DNA from: a virus
DNA length: 36,366 nucleotides
Strand: one strand, 5' to 3'
IMG/VR virus record: IMGVR_UViG_3300023109_000058
Coordinates: 1 to 36,366 of that record
The position numbers and the translations under genes are program-made. Below the pieces are notes generated by a model that ran no database searches, was not told the DNA's origin, and saw only the letters and a list, made by a program, of their open reading frames with translations. Positions 36,227 to 36,366 of this stretch are shown here, piece by piece. Position 1 is the first letter of the stretch; each line of letters opens with the position of its first letter.

Positions 36227-36366
36227 TGAAATTAATCTTTGACGGAGATAGTTGGACGTTCGGATGTGAAATTGCAGACCCTGTTTTAGCAGCACAGCAC
36301 CCTCAAGGCACCCATCCAGGAGTATACGATTTTAAGGAAGCAAACGATTATTACAGAATTCCTAAA
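36226..36366 (+). CDS. SGNH/GDSL-type hydrolase, 5' end only (3' end outside window)
   Basis: The first 47 codons are present. MKLIFDGDSWTFGCEI carries block I of the SGNH/GDSL family (GDS at 7-9, with S9 the expected nucleophile), followed by a loop region ending at the window edge. The Asn, Gly and His blocks lie outside the window, so activity cannot be judged. In sugar clusters such enzymes often add to or remove acyl groups from glycans; here that role is inference from the neighbours. The start shares a TAATG junction with the previous gene, with AGGAG (36210-36214) 11 bases upstream. Confidence 0.75.
   Translation, partial: MKLIFDGDSWTFGCEIADPVLAAQHPQGTHPGVYDFKEANDYYRIPK

Noticed and set aside
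1-36366. tRNA genes, CRISPR arrays, insertion sequences, rho-independent terminators
   Set aside because: None was seen. Gaps between genes are all under about 60 bases, and I found no GC-rich hairpin followed by a T run. Weak signals inside coding regions could be missed by eye.

Overview
The window looks like part of the genome of a T4-like, contractile-tailed phage (Caudoviricetes, myovirus morphology) of the kind common in marine bacteria. Three things point this way. There is a recognisable gp25-gp6 baseplate-wedge pair followed by one giant structural gene. There are AT-rich late-promoter motifs of the NATAAATA type known from T4-like phages. All genes lie on the + strand, are packed with almost no spacing, and are strongly AT-rich. 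The host cannot be named from the sequence; a cyanophage-like or pelagimyophage-like relative is the best guess (inference).

Layout. Positions 2-5043 hold baseplate genes: the 3' end of a central hub protein carrying an M15-peptidase-like domain, gp25, and an enlarged gp6. Positions 5043-19121 are a single 4,692-codon gene, about 39% of the window, in the place where T4 has gp7. It combines marine-phage baseplate-type sequence with several apparent adhesion-type modules. Positions 19148-28696 hold seven further virion genes: one small structural protein, three tail-fibre-like paralogues sharing an N-terminal attachment region, and three paralogues of a 330-355-residue structural family. Late-promoter motifs precede gp6 (1400-1407), the 204-aa gene (19120-19127) and the third fibre gene (24014-24021).

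Positions 28693-36366 are a separate transcription unit. It is preceded by a near-consensus sigma70 promoter (TTGACA, 17-bp spacer, extended TGnTATACT), unlike the late promoters. It has nine tightly overlapping genes: a small conserved-looking protein, a GT-A-like glycosyltransferase, a second glycosyltransferase with about 190 residues of repeat module inserted into it, a protein sharing that module, a third sugar-transferase-like protein with a DGDN motif, a radical SAM protein, two tandem 'FSGQ' glycosyltransferase-like paralogues, and the start of an SGNH/GDSL hydrolase. No nucleotide-metabolism or lysis gene lies among them. The inferred role is glycan or peptide modification, either of the virion's own adhesins or of the host surface.

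The points most worth following are the module insertion in the glycosyltransferase at 29921-31333 and its sharing with the next gene; the switch from late-type to sigma70-type promoter at the cluster boundary; a 9-bp inverted repeat around the gp6 late promoter that could hide the gp6 ribosome-binding site in read-through mRNA; and the modular architecture of the giant protein. No tRNA, CRISPR array, insertion sequence or intergenic stretch over about 60 bases was seen. Family assignments come from reading the sequences and from memory of the families, not from database searches.
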